Assembly: GCA_030452025.1 (NCBI GenBank)
Contig: JAKDNC010000186.1
Location: forward strand, 1 to 7,116
Source: Nocardioides sp.
GTDB lineage: Bacteria > Actinomycetota > Actinomycetes > Propionibacteriales > Nocardioidaceae
DNA: 7,116 bases
Direction: 5' to 3'
A model generated the notes under the pieces. The model made no database searches and was not told the origin of the DNA. It saw only the letters and a program-made list of their open reading frames with translations. A program made the position numbers and the translations under genes. Positions 6,335 through 7,116 of this stretch are shown here, piece by piece; positions within the stretch are counted from its first letter, which is position 1; each line of letters starts with the position of its first letter.

Positions 6335-7116
6335 TGACGCCTCACCGCCTTGTCATAGAGAGTGCTCAACTGATTGTCGGGGTCGTAGCGACGCTTGATC
6401 GCGTCGAGGTTGGCCCCGTCGTAGAGGATGTCGAAGGTCTCCCGAGCATAGAACGCCTCGGAGTAGAGCGACTTGTGTCCGCCGAATTCGTGAACGCGAT
6501 CCTCGATCGCGCGGTTCCTGGGTGCGTCGGGTGCGTTGTCACCGACCGGGACGGTGCCCCAGAAGCCGACATTGACGTAGACCTCGCCGGGTTCGAGCGG
6601 GTAGGACGGCCAGCTTGCGATGCTCGATCCGGCCCTCGATCGCAGCATGAGGGGGCACAGCCAGACCGGGCGCATCCCGATCTCGGCGTCGAACCAGTCC
6701 AGGAAGTCGGGGAGTCGGTCCACCGGGACCTCCACGTCCTGGATGACGCGCTCCCTCGCCGGACGTCCGGCCCGCCGGTCGAGACGGTCGACGACATCGA
6801 AGCGTCGGTCCAGGCCGACAAGCTTGTGGTAGACGTCCGAGCGGCGCCAGCGCCGCGGCCAGAGCCGGCGGATCCGTGGGTTGTGCAGCCCGAACGCGCC
6901 CGAGCACCAGAACCAGTCGGTGTCCCAGCGCCACAGGTAGTCGTGCATGGTGAGCAGGTCCGTCTCGCGCTCCTGGAGAGACCGGTAGAAGATCTTGTCC
7001 CGGGTGTAGTCACTCACGGGGGGCAACCCCCCCGTGTCCCCCCGGTGCGCGCCCGCGCGCCCGCGGGGCCACGGCAGGGAGGGCGCCCCCGGGGCGGAGG
7101 CCCCACCCACCCAGCC
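6331..7116 (-). CDS. tmsA: FAD-dependent oxidoreductase, C-terminal part (TmsA/Rv0449c type), truncated
   Basis: From SDYTRDKIFYRSLQERE (about 7014 leftward) to TLYDKAVRRQ at the stop, this matches my recollection of the C-terminal half of the mycobacterial Rv0449c/TmsA family: LWRWDTDWFWCSGAFG, VIQDVEVPVDRL, WLCPLMLRSRAG, VNVGFWGTVPVGD, GGHKSLYSEAFYARE. In tuberculostearate synthesis this enzyme reduces the 10-methylene acyl chain made by the adjacent methyltransferase to 10-methyl. Family members have roughly 440-460 residues with an N-terminal FAD-binding (PF01565-like) domain; only about 228 recognisable residues are here and that domain is absent. Beyond 7014 the frame stays open to the window edge but reads as Gly/Pro/Arg/Ala-rich sequence with no homology I can see. 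GTG codons at 7110 and 7017 are possible starts, neither with a convincing Shine-Dalgarno. It is either an edge-truncated gene with bad sequence, or a genuine remnant. Confidence 0.75.
   Translation of the reverse strand, partial: GWVGGASAPGAPSLPWPRGRAGAHRGDTGGLPPVSDYTRDKIFYRSLQERETDLLTMHDYLWRWDTDWFWCSGAFGLHNPRIRRLWPRRWRRSDVYHKLVGLDRRFDVVDRLDRRAGRPARERVIQDVEVPVDRLPDFLDWFDAEIGMRPVWLCPLMLRSRAGSSIASWPSYPLEPGEVYVNVGFWGTVPVGDNAPDAPRNRAIEDRVHEFGGHKSLYSEAFYARETFDILYDGANLDAIKRRYDPDNQLSTLYDKAVRRQ
7015..7036. repeat. Perfect 9-bp inverted repeat at the point where oxidoreductase homology ends
   Basis: CACGGGGGG (7015-7023) and CCCCCCGTG (7028-7036) are exact reverse complements with a four-base loop CAAC. 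The arm contains the in-frame GTG at 7017, immediately before the first recognisable residues of the oxidoreductase. G/C hairpins like this often stall sequencing polymerases and break assemblies, so its position may mark an artefact boundary. If real, it would strongly fold a transcript from the right. Confidence 0.6.
7018..7116. other. GC-extreme window edge without recognisable coding content
   Basis: By count, 87 of these 99 bases are G or C, with runs of six G and seven C and several further self-complementary blocks (for example CGCCCC at 7084-7089 against GGGGCG at 7091-7096). The minus-strand frame continuous with the oxidoreductase is open, but the translation is low complexity and does not resemble the expected part of the FAD enzyme. 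The other two minus-strand frames reach a stop just before the conserved region. I see no other gene here. Confidence 0.5.

Noticed and set aside
5120..6337. Long 405-codon open frame on the plus strand opposite the methyltransferase.
   Set aside because: Antisense shadow with composition rich in V, H, R and D and no domain; the opposite strand has full catalytic motifs.

Overview
This is a high-GC, densely packed stretch of actinobacterial chromosome. The gene content fits a Nocardioides-like member of the Propionibacteriales or a relative: a tandem GNAT acetyltransferase, Cys-rich septum-formation-type lipoproteins, and a tuberculostearate-type methyltransferase/reductase pair. That placement is inferred from gene content and codon bias; no marker was searched. 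I see no tRNA, rRNA, CRISPR array, insertion sequence or phage gene. The genes form two convergent operons that meet with one base between their stop codons.

Plus strand, 1-3313. A 142-base leader holds a perfect 11-bp inverted repeat (82-118). Next comes a possible 24-codon leader ORF (143-217) with a very strong Shine-Dalgarno, which overlaps the start of a double-domain GNAT acetyltransferase (214-1179). That gene overlaps a small flavodoxin/NADPH-dependent FMN reductase-type protein (1176-1667). Two tandem lipoproteins follow (1680-2486 and 2486-3313). Each carries two septum-formation-like modules with the same eight-cysteine pattern, so they look like a gene duplication of an already duplicated protein. 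Junctions along the chain are ATGA overlaps, a 12-base gap and a TGATG overlap, so the genes are probably translated as a coupled unit.

Minus strand, 7116-3315 (transcribed right to left). The order is: the C-terminal part of an FAD-dependent oxidoreductase of the TmsA/Rv0449c type (7116-6331), a SAM-dependent cyclopropane/10-methylene fatty acid synthase of the TmsB/UfaA1 type (6334-5051), a siderophore-interacting protein (5013-4232) and the GTPase Era (4235-3315). Three of the four genes overlap a neighbour by 4 bases. The first two are the known pair for making 10-methyl branched fatty acids from oleoyl chains: methylene transfer, then reduction.

Three places need attention. The siderophore-interacting gene is broken by what looks like a single missing C/G near 4854. 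The right edge (about 7018-7116) is about 88% GC and has no recognisable oxidoreductase sequence; a perfect 9-bp hairpin lies exactly where homology ends, suggesting an assembly artefact or a real truncation. A nested inverted repeat (3287-3323) spans both stop codons of the convergent operons and may be a bidirectional terminator built into the coding ends. I did not find a clearly new defence or mobile system; the duplicated lipoprotein cassette is the least characterised element here.
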